From Pontivivens insulae (GTDB lineage: Bacteria; Pseudomonadota; Alphaproteobacteria; Rhodobacterales; Rhodobacteraceae): 64,000 bases of DNA. A program made the translations under genes and the position numbers. The notes under the pieces are model-generated. The model worked only from the letters and a program-made list of their open reading frames with translations. It was not told the origin of the DNA and made no database searches. This document shows, piece after piece, positions 10,221 to 18,287 of the stretch. The stretch's first letter is position 1; every line of letters begins with the position of its first letter. The stretch spans positions 558,001 through 622,000 of the forward strand of contig NZ_OMKW01000002.1 of assembly GCF_900302495.1 (NCBI RefSeq). The letters are read 5' to 3'.

Positions 10221-10457
10221 ATGAAAAAGTTTGTTTTTGCCGCCCTTGCCGTGCTGATCGCTGTTGGTCTGTTTTTCTTCATCGACGTCGAGCAGACGCA
10301 GCAGGCTGAACTGCCTGAGATCTCTGTTGAAGGCGGTCAGGCACCGGAGTTCAGCGCAACAACCGGTGATGTCGAAGTCGGGTCGGAGCAGGTGACGCTC
10401 AACGTGCCGACGGTCGACCTCCAGTCCGCTGAAGAGGAAGCTGCCGAAGAAGGTTAA
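10221..10457 (+). CDS. Small membrane-anchored protein with acidic tail, function unknown
   Basis: A 78-residue protein. A single N-terminal hydrophobic segment (about residues 3-21, FVFAALAVLIAVGLFFFIDV) follows two lysines, giving a signal anchor or signal peptide. The rest is acidic and low in complexity, ending EEEAAEEG. The ATG at 10221 is preferred because GAAAGGA (10206-10212) is correctly spaced from it but overlaps the alternative ATG at 10212. The gene lies 74 bases after mfd and just before a strong terminator. I recognise no family. Confidence 0.55.
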   Translation: MKKFVFAALAVLIAVGLFFFIDVEQTQQAELPEISVEGGQAPEFSATTGDVEVGSEQVTLNVPTVDLQSAEEEAAEEG

Positions 10458-10478
10458 TTCAAATTCGAATTGAGTTAC

Positions 10479-10511
10479 AAAAGGGCTGTTCCCTATGGGA
10501 GCAGCCCTTTT
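10479..10511. terminator. Bidirectional intrinsic terminator
   Basis: A perfect 10-bp stem, AAAAGGGCTG with CAGCCCTTTT, extended by TTCCC/GGGAG and closed by a three-base TAT loop. A and T runs on both sides make it work in either direction. It separates the small plus-strand gene from the convergent frnE-like gene, whose stop codon lies inside the T run. Confidence 0.9.
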
Positions 10512-11145
10512 ACTTTGCCATCATCTCATCAAGGTCTTTGATGATCTGAACCCAGGTTGCAGTGTCCTGTGCGCCCTGAACCGCGTATTTGCCACCGATG
10601 ATGAAGCAGGGCACGCCAGACACGCCCATCTGCCGGGCATTCGCGTCCTCTGCGCGGACATCCTCGACATCGGCGTCGCTGGCGAGCAATCGTTCAATCA
10701 ACTCACGATCAAGGCCCGCTTCCTGTGCCGCATCCGCCAAAACGGCGTGGTCGGAGATATCCTGACCTTCCTTGAAATACCGCCGGAACAGGGCACTGCC
10801 CACCGCATGTTGCAGTCCTTCGCTGCGCGCCCAGCGGATCACGCGGTGGGCGTCGATTGTGTTCGGCGTCCGCTCAATCTTGCTGAAATCCACGTCGAGA
10901 CCGGCTGCATTCGCCGCGTCTTCGATCTGAGCGTAGAAGGATGTCGCCCGCTCCTTTCCAAACTTGCCCTCAAGATAGGCGCGCCGGTCCATTCCGTCCG
11001 CGGGCATGTCCGGGTTTAACTGAAACGGATGCCACGTGATCTCAAACGGATTGCCTGCCTCGGCCAAAGCCGCGTCGAGCTTTGCCTTACCGATGTAACA
11101 CCATGGGCAGATCGGGTCGGAGATGATGTCGAGGCGGGTGGTCAT
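10510..11145 (-). CDS. DsbA-family (FrnE-like) thiol oxidoreductase
   Basis: A 211-residue cytoplasmic thioredoxin-fold protein of the FrnE/2-hydroxychromene-2-carboxylate isomerase group. The start MTTRLDIISDPICPWCYIG holds the CPWC active site, and the cis-Pro region is GVSGVPCFIIGG. There is no signal peptide, so it is not a periplasmic DsbA. Family members act as disulfide oxidoreductases or isomerases, and some take part in polyketide or stress metabolism; the substrate here is unknown. Its ATG overlaps the stop of the upstream acyl-CoA ligase (ATGA), so the two are co-translated. Confidence 0.87.
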   Translation of the reverse strand: MTTRLDIISDPICPWCYIGKAKLDAALAEAGNPFEITWHPFQLNPDMPADGMDRRAYLEGKFGKERATSFYAQIEDAANAAGLDVDFSKIERTPNTIDAHRVIRWARSEGLQHAVGSALFRRYFKEGQDISDHAVLADAAQEAGLDRELIERLLASDADVEDVRAEDANARQMGVSGVPCFIIGGKYAVQGAQDTATWVQIIKDLDEMMAK

Positions 11146-12653
11146 GGCAGGCTCCGATCTGGGTCATAAAGGGCAGGCAACGCGCGGCGCAGCAGCTTTC
11201 CCGTCGCACCGCGGGGCAGGTCATCGACCCTTTGAAAATGTCTGGGCCATTTGTATCGAGCCAGATGGGTGGTGCAATGCTCTGACAGCTCTGTAGATGT
11301 CACATTCCCGCGAATAAACGCTGCGATCAGACGCAGACCCGGCCGAACCTCCACCTCGCACACGGCGGCCTCTGTAACGGTGGAATGCCGTTCCAATACC
11401 GCTTCGACCTCTGTTGGCGAGACCCGATATCCCTGCGCTGTCATCACATCATCGCGGCGACCGTGATAGCAAAACGCCCCATCTTCGCGCATCTCGACCA
11501 GATCCGAGGTTACAAACCACGGGTCGTCCGCCAGCGATACGTCATCATATCCCAGCATGAGACCCGGATCGTCACGTCCAATGGCGAGCAGCCCCGGCGT
11601 TCCTCTGGGGCAGGGGATGCCATCATCGTCCAACACCGCAAGAGTTCGGCCCGGCTGGGCGAACCCCTGGGTTCCCTCAGGCGCGGGATGTGTCGGGCTT
11701 GAAGACAGGAACGTTGAAACCTCCGTCATGCCGAGAGCTTCATGTATGTCGATGCCCAGTCGGCGCTGCCATTCCGCGCGTAGCGTTGGTGGCAGGGCCT
11801 CCCCGGCGCTCAATCCATGGCGCAGGTCGGGCAGGTTCGGTAGCGCGCCGAGGGCGAGGATTTTACGGTAGACACCCGGTACAGCGGCGAAAATCGTGGC
11901 GCGACTTTGCCTGAGTGCCGCCAAAATGCGGACAGGGGAGCGATCCCCCTCCAATAGCAGTGCGGTGGCGCCAGCGGCGACAGGATCGGTCAGACCGGTG
12001 CCCAGTGTATAGCTCCAGTTGAACGCTCCGGCGTGCAGAACGCGGTCGCGCGGTGTCAGCCCATACCAGCCGTCCCACATCATCTTCCGCGCCCAGCCCG
12101 CGCGATGGGCGTGACGCACAGCCTTCGCCCGCCCGCCAGAGCCGGAGGTGAACAGGATATAGGCCAGGTCATCTGCCGCGCTCTGCGTCGGCGCTGGCAA
12201 TGGGGCAAATGCCTGCGCCACTTCGACAATATCATCCCGCATGATGGGGACGCCAAGATCCGGTACACTCAAGCCCTGATCCGCCAGAACCAGTGCGGGG
12301 GCAAGACCACGCAGCATCGGCGCGAGCTCAACATCCGTCAGCATCGCAGAGACTGGGACAGGCACGTAACCTGCAGCGATTGTTCCGAAAAAGGCGAGGG
12401 GGAAGCCGATTGTGTCGCCAAGACGCAAGATGACCCGCGCACCGGGCGGAAGCCCGCGATCCTGCACGGCCGCGGCAAAGCCCAGAATGGCGCGGTTCAA
12501 CTCGGCCCGCGTCCAGCGCGTCACGCCGTTGGTGCTCAGAACCTCGACCGCGACCGTGTCTGGTGCGGCACCACCGCCCTCCAGCATATGTTGCGCCAGA
12601 TTGAAGTCCTTCGGGCAGCGGAGCGGTGCAGATTTGATCAGGCTTTGCGGCAT
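11142..12653 (-). CDS. Acyl-CoA synthetase of the AMP-forming, benzoate-CoA ligase-like group
   Basis: A 503-residue ANL-superfamily enzyme that adenylates a carboxylate and transfers it to CoA. Visible motifs: ILFTSGSGGRAKAVRH (phosphate loop), LGMTEVSTFLS (A5), YHGRRDDVMTAQGYRVSP (hinge and A8) and PRGATGKLLRR with the catalytic lysine. The nearest group is the aromatic (benzoate-type) acid ligases, but I would not fix the substrate. It starts 52 bases from the divergent XRE-cupin regulator, an arrangement that suggests control by it. Co-transcribed with the FrnE-like gene. Confidence 0.85.
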   Translation of the reverse strand: MPQSLIKSAPLRCPKDFNLAQHMLEGGGAAPDTVAVEVLSTNGVTRWTRAELNRAILGFAAAVQDRGLPPGARVILRLGDTIGFPLAFFGTIAAGYVPVPVSAMLTDVELAPMLRGLAPALVLADQGLSVPDLGVPIMRDDIVEVAQAFAPLPAPTQSAADDLAYILFTSGSGGRAKAVRHAHRAGWARKMMWDGWYGLTPRDRVLHAGAFNWSYTLGTGLTDPVAAGATALLLEGDRSPVRILAALRQSRATIFAAVPGVYRKILALGALPNLPDLRHGLSAGEALPPTLRAEWQRRLGIDIHEALGMTEVSTFLSSSPTHPAPEGTQGFAQPGRTLAVLDDDGIPCPRGTPGLLAIGRDDPGLMLGYDDVSLADDPWFVTSDLVEMREDGAFCYHGRRDDVMTAQGYRVSPTEVEAVLERHSTVTEAAVCEVEVRPGLRLIAAFIRGNVTSTELSEHCTTHLARYKWPRHFQRVDDLPRGATGKLLRRALPALYDPDRSLP

Positions 12654-12705
12654 ATACGGTGTCTTTGCATGTTGCCCCGGACCCGTCCATCGCTAAACTT
12701 GCGCC

Positions 12706-13335
12706 ATGACTGATCAGACTGAACCGAGCGTCTTGCGCCTTGCCCGCGGGCCAAATTCCATCGAAACGCCAGAGCCGCTGCGCCTGGGTGAGCGGGTGCG
12801 CGCCTTGCGCAAGGCGCGCAACTGGACTTTGGAACAGGCCGCCAAGCAGGCCGGTCTTGCCCGCTCGACCCTGTCAAAGATCGAGAATGAGCAGATGTCG
12901 CCCACATTTGATGCTGTGCAAAAGCTTGCACAGGGCCTCGACATCACCGTGCCGCAACTGTTTACCCCCGCGACAGAAGAGCGGGCGATGGCACGCCGCA
13001 CTGTAACGCGGCGCGATGAGGGGCGAGAGCATATCACGCCAACCTACGAGCATGAGATGTTGGCCACCGAAATGACGCGCAAGGTGATGCTGCCCTACAA
13101 GGCCCGTATCCGTGCCCGGTCAATGGACGATTTTGATGGCTGGGTGCGCCATGATGGAGAGGAATTTCTCTACGTGCTGACGGGCCGCATTCGCTTCTTC
13201 ACCGAGTTCTACGAGCCGGTTGAGATGCAGCGTGGCGACAGCGCCTATTACGATGCCGCCATGGGCCACAATGTTGTGTCGATTTCGGATGAAGATGCGG
13301 AAATCCTTTGGGTGACCAGTCTTCCGAAAGATTAG
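12706..13335 (+). CDS. XRE-family transcriptional regulator with cupin domain
   Basis: 209 residues. A helix-turn-helix of the Cro/C1 type occupies about residues 25-85 (LGERVRALRKARNWTLEQAA, then ARSTLSKIENEQMSPTFDAV). A C-terminal cupin domain at about 135-205 (HDGEEFLYVLTGRIRF, RGDSAYYDAAMGHNVVS) probably senses a small ligand. Such regulators often sit divergent from the metabolic genes they control; here the neighbour is the acyl-CoA ligase. Its 3' end stops one base short of the convergent patatin gene. Confidence 0.88.
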   Translation: MTDQTEPSVLRLARGPNSIETPEPLRLGERVRALRKARNWTLEQAAKQAGLARSTLSKIENEQMSPTFDAVQKLAQGLDITVPQLFTPATEERAMARRTVTRRDEGREHITPTYEHEMLATEMTRKVMLPYKARIRARSMDDFDGWVRHDGEEFLYVLTGRIRFFTEFYEPVEMQRGDSAYYDAAMGHNVVSISDEDAEILWVTSLPKD

Positions 13336-13336
13336 G

Positions 13337-14425
13337 TCACTCAAACATCGCGCGCAGGTCCACGGTGGACCGGGTCCCCAGATCCGACCAATGCTGCTTT
13401 AGGAAAGTGTCCGCTGTTTTCCGACCGCGCGCTTTCAGTGTTTCGAGAAGCGTCAAATCGGGCTGCAATTTCGTGGCGACGCCCAGAGAGGCCATCGTAT
13501 CATCGTCGCGCAGAGAGTGGATAAGGACGTCCTTGAAGCCCTTGCCCTCCAACTGACCGTCCTCGATCAGCCGTTTGACGAAGTCGATATTGCGCAATTC
13601 GCGCAGCAGTGAAGAGTTAAAGCTGATTTCATTGACCCGGTTGAGGATGTCAGTGGCTTTTGTCGGTACGTCGTCACGCTCAATCGGGTTGATATGGACA
13701 ATCAGAATATCGCGCGTTTTCGTCTCGTAGAACAATGGGAACAGGGCAGGGTTGCCAATATAGCCGCCGTCCCAATACGCCTCCCCATCAATCTCGACAG
13801 CCTGAAAAAGTGTTGGAAGGCAGGCAGAGGCAAGGATTGCATCCGTACTGATCTCCTGTCCCTTGAACACCTTGATCTTGCCGCTGCGCACATTGGTCGC
13901 ACAGATGAACAGCCGGGGGCCTTCGGGCTCATCCATGTCCTTGAAGTTCAACTCTCCAACCAAATCGCGCAAGGGATTGATGCCCAAAGGGTTGAGGTCA
14001 TAGGGCGAGAACATGCGCGTCAGCGCATCGCCTGCCAGATAAGCCGGATTGGCTTGCAGCGCGCTTAGGCTCAACGCAAGGGACGGGTTCACCATGCGCA
14101 GCCATTCCAGCATAGGATTCGAGCCGCGGCCCCGTTCAGCGACCGCACGCCAGAATTGATCAAGCCGCGCCCGCGCGCCCTCTCGGCCGCCGCCGACCCA
14201 ACCGCATTTCAATGCAGCTGCATTCATCGCCCCGGCAGAGGTTGCCGTGATCCCTTCAATCTCTAACGCCTCCTCCTCCAAGAGCCGGTCGAGAACGCCC
14301 CAGGTCAGCGCGCCATGGGCACCACCGCCCTGAAGCGCCAGGTTCACGGTCTTGATCGATTTGCGGGCCACGGGACGCATCCTTTTCGCAGGCGCCCCCG
14401 GCACATGTCGAAGGCGTATTTTCAC
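13337..14425 (-). CDS. Patatin-like phospholipase family protein
   Basis: Up to 362 residues. The oxyanion loop NLALQGGGAHGALTWG, nucleophile elbow ITATSAGAMNA and catalytic Asp in WDGGYIGNP define a patatin Ser-Asp dyad hydrolase. The first Gly of the usual GxSxG is Ala (ATSAG). The start is uncertain: GTG at 14425 has no ribosome site, while ATG at 14380 has AAAAGG directly against it. The gene is 15 bases downstream of 3-hydroxybutyrate dehydrogenase and probably shares its transcript, so a role in polyhydroxybutyrate or lipid breakdown is an inference from context only. Confidence 0.85.
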   Translation of the reverse strand: MKIRLRHVPGAPAKRMRPVARKSIKTVNLALQGGGAHGALTWGVLDRLLEEEALEIEGITATSAGAMNAAALKCGWVGGGREGARARLDQFWRAVAERGRGSNPMLEWLRMVNPSLALSLSALQANPAYLAGDALTRMFSPYDLNPLGINPLRDLVGELNFKDMDEPEGPRLFICATNVRSGKIKVFKGQEISTDAILASACLPTLFQAVEIDGEAYWDGGYIGNPALFPLFYETKTRDILIVHINPIERDDVPTKATDILNRVNEISFNSSLLRELRNIDFVKRLIEDGQLEGKGFKDVLIHSLRDDDTMASLGVATKLQPDLTLLETLKARGRKTADTFLKQHWSDLGTRSTVDLRAMFE

Positions 14426-14440
14426 ATGAGATGAAGCGGA

Positions 14441-15226
14441 TCAGAGCGCTGTCCATCCCCCATCGACACTGATCGTGGTGCCCGTGATTTGCGTTGCCGC
14501 GTCAGAGCACAGGAAAGCGACGGTCCCGCCGATCTGTTCCACGGTCGCAAATTCCTTGGACGGCTGGCGGGCAAGCAGAACTTCCTTGACCGCAGTGTCC
14601 CGATCCATGCCGTATTTCTCCATGGTTTCGGGGATCTGCTTTTCCACAAGCGGTGTCATCACATAGCCCGGACAGATCGCATTTGCCGTTATCGGTTCCT
14701 GTGCGGTTTCCAGCGCGACAACTTTGGTCATACCCACCACACCGTGTTTCGCGGCCACATAGGCCGACTTATACGGTGAGGCCGTCAAGCCATGGGCCGA
14801 GGCGATGTTGACCACACGGCCCCAACCCGCCTTGCGCATCAGGGGCAGGGCGGCGGCGGTGGTGTGAAAGTTCGATGTCATGTTGATCGCGATGATCGCG
14901 TCCCACTTTTCTGCCGGGAATTCATCAATACCCGCGACATGCTGGATTCCGGCATTGTTCACGAGAATATCGACGCGTCCCATCTTTTGCGCCGCCGTCT
15001 CGATCAAGGCACGGCACGCGTCGCCGTTCGAAAGGTCTGCGCTGACATAGATGCATTCGGTCCCGTGATCCTCTGCGATACGGGCGGCCAGGGCGTGATC
15101 GTCTTCCGAATCGGTGTAGGAGTTCAGCACCACGCGCGCGCCCTGACGGGCCAGTTCCTCGGCCACGCCCAACCCGATACCAGAGTTCGATCCGGTGACG
15201 ACTGCGACTTTATCTTTGACGGACAT
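14441..15226 (-). CDS. bdhA: D-3-hydroxybutyrate dehydrogenase
   Basis: A 261-residue short-chain dehydrogenase that oxidises 3-hydroxybutyrate to acetoacetate with NAD in polyhydroxybutyrate turnover. Cofactor site VTGSNSGIGLGVAEEL, VNNAGIQHVAGIDEFP, catalytic Ser in VNIASAHG and YVAAKHG with Tyr and Lys. NAICPGYVMTPLVEKQIP is characteristic of this dehydrogenase. The ATG at 15226 has AGGAG ten bases upstream; further in-frame codons to 15319 lie in the terminator of the candidate small RNA and are not coding. Likely operon with the patatin gene. Confidence 0.92.
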   Translation of the reverse strand: MSVKDKVAVVTGSNSGIGLGVAEELARQGARVVLNSYTDSEDDHALAARIAEDHGTECIYVSADLSNGDACRALIETAAQKMGRVDILVNNAGIQHVAGIDEFPAEKWDAIIAINMTSNFHTTAAALPLMRKAGWGRVVNIASAHGLTASPYKSAYVAAKHGVVGMTKVVALETAQEPITANAICPGYVMTPLVEKQIPETMEKYGMDRDTAVKEVLLARQPSKEFATVEQIGGTVAFLCSDAATQITGTTISVDGGWTAL

Positions 15227-15300
15227 GGGCACATTGCTCCTGCTGCGACTGCGTTTGGCCCTAACATACGTGTTGCAGGTGCGAAGGCGAGGGGCAGGCC

Positions 15301-15328
15301 AAAAAAAACCCCCTGGCAAGCCAGGGGG
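15301..15328 (-). terminator. Intrinsic terminator upstream of bdhA
   Basis: On the minus strand the stem CCCCCTGGC/GCCAGGGGG with a two-base loop is followed by eight T (15308-15301). It is a strong intrinsic terminator, placed 75 bases before the bdhA start with no upstream minus-strand gene. Confidence 0.88.
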
Positions 15329-15404
15329 TAAGGTATTGAGGCAGGTTTCATACAGGCAAGAAACCTATCGAGCAGTGCCCTCACCATAGGCGCGGCGCCC
15401 GATG
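15301..15404 (-). ncRNA. Candidate small RNA with intrinsic terminator
   Basis: On the minus strand a possible promoter (TTGCGG 15438-15433, 16 bases, TATCTT 15416-15411) would start RNA near 15404. The RNA would fold a 7-bp stem AGGTTTC/GAAACCT (15343-15349 with 15360-15366) and end in a perfect 9-bp terminator stem followed by eight T. No minus-strand gene lies upstream that needs this terminator, so either a short independent RNA or an attenuated bdhA leader is implied. I recognise no known RNA family. Confidence 0.4.
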
Positions 15405-15491
15405 AACACAAAGATATTTTTTTGAACCCGGCCCGCAAGGGGTGTAGGCTGACCTCTATAAACCCATAAGAAACAGGCAGGTGGTGTAGAA

Positions 15492-17282
15492 ATGTCACGA
15501 TTTGGTTTGATCCCGGTCGCCGTAATCCTGAGCGCGACAACCGCGCTCGCAGAGCCGCAACATGGCATCGCTATGTATGGGGAGCCTGCGCTTCCACCAG
15601 ATTTTGCGCATTTGCCCTATGCGAATCCTGATGCGCCGAAAGGGGGGGAGATCGTGTTCGGTGAAACCGGCTCCTTCGACAGCCTCAATCCCTGGATTCA
15701 GGCGGGACGTGCCCCATGGGGGACGCGTGCCCATGTCGCCGAGGGATTGATGGGCCGCTCTTACGATGAACCGTTCACACTCTACGGACTGCTCGCCGAA
15801 TCGGTTGAGATGTCCGAGGCGCGCGACTGGATCGAATTCCACCTCAATCCGGCAGCAGAATTCTCCGACGGATCGCCGGTCACCGTCGAAGACGTGGTTT
15901 GGTCGTTTGAGACCATGGGCGAGGAGGGGCATGGACGCTACCGCCGCGCGTGGGACGGGGTTGAAAGCTGGGAGCAGACCGGCGAGCACTCTGTCCGCTT
16001 CAACCTCACCGGCGACAACCGCGAATTGCCGCTGATCCTCGCCCTGCGCCCGATCCTGAAAAAGGCCGATTGGGACGATCGGGAGTTCACCGAAAGCTCG
16101 ATGGAGCCGTGGATCGCCTCTGGCCCATATGTCATTGGTGAGGCTGATCAGGGGCGTTCCGTCAGTTTCGAGCGGAACCCTGACTATTGGGGCGCGGATC
16201 TGGGCTTCAACGTCGGCAAGCACAATTTTGATACGATCCGCTACGAATTCTTCGGCGATAGCGAGGCGGTCTGGCAGGCCTTCACCTCAGGCGAGACCAA
16301 CCATTTCGTCGAGAATGATCCGGGACGCTGGGTGGATCGCTATGACTTCCCGCGCGTCCGCAATGGCGAGGTCGTCCAATCCATCGTGCCGCATGAGCGG
16401 CCCTCGGGCATGTCCGGGCTTGTTTTCAATACGCGCAATCCGCTGTTTGAGGATGTGCGTGTCCGCGATGCGCTGATCCACGCCTTCAATTTCGAGTTCA
16501 TAAACGAAACGCTCAATGCCGGGGTCCCACAGCGGATCGAAAGCTATTTCGACAACTCGATACTGGCCTTTGACGGTGCAGCAGAAGGGATGGAATTGGC
16601 TCTGCTAGAGCCTTTCGCCGGCGATCTGCCCGCAGATGCGCTGGAGGCTTATGAGCTGCCGTCCGGCACGGCTGATGCGCGCAACCGTGGCAACCTGCGC
16701 CGTGCGACCCAATTGCTCGCCGATGCGGGCTGGACGGTACAGGATGGTGTGCTGCGCAATGAAGAAGGGGAGGCATTCACCTTTGAGATCCTCATCAACT
16801 CCTCGCTGAACGAGCCGGTAACCAACATCTATGCCGATGCGCTGGAACGGTTGGGGATCGATGCGAATATCACGCTGCTCGTGGACAATGCGCAATATAC
16901 CGAGCGGCGCGACAATTACGATTTCGACATGATCACCTACACTTGGGGCCTGTCGTTGAGCCCGGGAACCGAGCAATACCGCTATTGGGGCTCAGAAGGC
17001 CGTGAGGAAACCGGCACCCGCAACATGCCCGGGATCGATAACCCAGCAGTGGACGCATCAATCGACGCAATCCTGAATGCGGGCAGCCGTGACGAATTCC
17101 TCGCTGCCACCCGTGCTCTCGATCGCGTGCTGACGACGGGTCGCTATGTGGTACCGTTCTGGTTCACGCCGGAGGTGCGCGTTGCCCATGCGGCGGAAAT
17201 CAGCTGGGATGCAGATAATCTGCCAATCTACGGCTACTGGATTGGCTTTATGCCAGACGCGTGGTGGTTCGAGGCCGAATGA
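15492..17282 (+). CDS. Extracellular solute-binding protein family 5, YejA-like peptide binder
   Basis: A 596-residue periplasmic binding protein with signal peptide (residues 1-20, cleaved after TTALA). The mature start HGIAMYGEPALPPDF and YANPDAPKGGEI is typical of the YejA (microcin C/oligopeptide) subgroup. Internal family features include SDGSPVTVEDVVWSFE and GPYVIGEADQGRSVSFERN. No permease or ATPase gene (yejB, yejE, yejF) follows, so it must work with a transporter encoded elsewhere. AGGCAGGTGG precedes the ATG, and a strong terminator follows the gene, making it a single-gene unit. Confidence 0.9.
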   Translation: MSRFGLIPVAVILSATTALAEPQHGIAMYGEPALPPDFAHLPYANPDAPKGGEIVFGETGSFDSLNPWIQAGRAPWGTRAHVAEGLMGRSYDEPFTLYGLLAESVEMSEARDWIEFHLNPAAEFSDGSPVTVEDVVWSFETMGEEGHGRYRRAWDGVESWEQTGEHSVRFNLTGDNRELPLILALRPILKKADWDDREFTESSMEPWIASGPYVIGEADQGRSVSFERNPDYWGADLGFNVGKHNFDTIRYEFFGDSEAVWQAFTSGETNHFVENDPGRWVDRYDFPRVRNGEVVQSIVPHERPSGMSGLVFNTRNPLFEDVRVRDALIHAFNFEFINETLNAGVPQRIESYFDNSILAFDGAAEGMELALLEPFAGDLPADALEAYELPSGTADARNRGNLRRATQLLADAGWTVQDGVLRNEEGEAFTFEILINSSLNEPVTNIYADALERLGIDANITLLVDNAQYTERRDNYDFDMITYTWGLSLSPGTEQYRYWGSEGREETGTRNMPGIDNPAVDASIDAILNAGSRDEFLAATRALDRVLTTGRYVVPFWFTPEVRVAHAAEISWDADNLPIYGYWIGFMPDAWWFEAE

Positions 17283-17303
17283 TCCGGTGATGTTTTTGGG
17301 GCA

Positions 17304-17333
17304 GGGCGCGTTGCAGTCGCAGCGCGCCCTTTT
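17304..17333 (+). terminator. Intrinsic terminator after the YejA-like gene
   Basis: An 11-bp stem, GGGCGCGTTGC paired with GCAGCGCGCCC (one G-T pair), with loop AGTC and a TTTT tail, 22 bases after the stop codon. Confidence 0.88.
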
Positions 17334-17341
17334 CCTTGGCC

Positions 17342-17381
17342 GGTCAACTGGGGCCCGTCAACAGGGGCCGATCAACTGGCC
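17342..17381. repeat. Three short imperfect direct repeats
   Basis: Three adjoining copies of a 11-15 base unit (GGTCAACTGGGGCCC, GTCAACAGGGGCCG, ATCAACTGGCC) lie between the terminator and the end of the DUF502 gene. The last copy covers the DUF502 stop codon. Probably a local duplication. Confidence 0.4.
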
Positions 17382-18079
17382 TTGCGGCGGACCGGCTCTC
17401 CGCGACGGTTCGCAACACGAACGCCTGCTGCACGCTCCTCCGGCGTGGGCGGCACGACAAGCCCGGCAGAGATCACCAGCTTCGCGGCTTCCTCCACATC
17501 CATGTCCAACATCACGACATCAGAACGGGGCACAAACAGCAAAAATCCACTCGTGGGGTTTGGGGTGGTCGGCAGAAAGACAGAGATCATCGGATCCTCA
17601 TCCAACTTTTGCGCGACTTCGCCCTTTGCTTCGGTCGAGACAAAGGCAATAGCCCAGATGCCGCGGCGCGGATATTCGATCAGACAGGCTTTCTGGAAGG
17701 ATGAACCGGACTGGCTCAGGATCGTTTCTGCAATCTGTTTGATGCCGTTATAGATCGAGCCGACCATGGGCATGCGATCAATCAGGTTCTCACCATAGCG
17801 CAACATCGAACGGCCGATCATACCCTTGGTCAGATATCCGACGAGGGCGGTGAACAGCAAGAAGATGACAACGCCAAATCCCGGGATCGATGGATCGATA
17901 TAGGATTGCGGGACAAGCGGCACGACCTTGGCATCAATGAAGTTGATCACCGTCCAGATCAGCCAAAGCGTCAAACCCACCGGGGCGACAATCACGATAC
18001 CAGTCAGGAAGTAGCCACGGATCCGCTGGAACAACGGCGGCCGTGATCGTCTACGTCGGGGGCGGTTGGTGGGGGCCAT
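17372..18079 (-). CDS. DUF502 family membrane protein
   Basis: 235 residues. An Arg-rich N-terminal tail (NRPRRRRSRPP) is followed by two membrane segments (about residues 22-45 and 65-88), then a soluble C-terminal domain. RYGENLIDRMPMVGSIYNGI and LLFVPRSDVVMLDMDVEEA are typical DUF502 blocks. The role of the family in bacteria is not established. It stands alone on the minus strand, divergent from the pteridine reductase-folB pair across a 208-base AT-rich intergenic region. Confidence 0.82.
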   Translation of the reverse strand: MAPTNRPRRRRSRPPLFQRIRGYFLTGIVIVAPVGLTLWLIWTVINFIDAKVVPLVPQSYIDPSIPGFGVVIFLLFTALVGYLTKGMIGRSMLRYGENLIDRMPMVGSIYNGIKQIAETILSQSGSSFQKACLIEYPRRGIWAIAFVSTEAKGEVAQKLDEDPMISVFLPTTPNPTSGFLLFVPRSDVVMLDMDVEEAAKLVISAGLVVPPTPEERAAGVRVANRRGEPVRRKAS

Positions 18080-18166
18080 GTCAAAAGAACCTTTGCTTCA
18101 CCCGTGTTAGGTATGGAATCTGGCCCTGCATGAAAAGACCCACGCGCACGTCACCGCAAAATATCC

Positions 18167-18185
18167 TACTTATGTATAATAAGTA
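18167..18185. promoter_or_regulatory. Inverted repeat enclosing a consensus -10 box
   Basis: TACTTAT (18167-18173) and ATAAGTA (18179-18185) form a 7-bp inverted repeat with a five-base spacer. A perfect TATAAT (18175-18180, plus strand) lies within it. No good -35 box is visible, so the promoter may depend on an activator. The site lies about 100 bases before the pteridine reductase-like gene and 88 bases from the DUF502 start, and could serve either. Confidence 0.35.
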
Positions 18186-18287
18186 TTATGATAAATATTG
18201 GTGATAGGTTGATTGAGGCGTTGATCTGCTGGCTATGCTCACCCGTACCGGTTAAGTCCGTGCGTGACAGATCGTTCTGGAGGTTCG

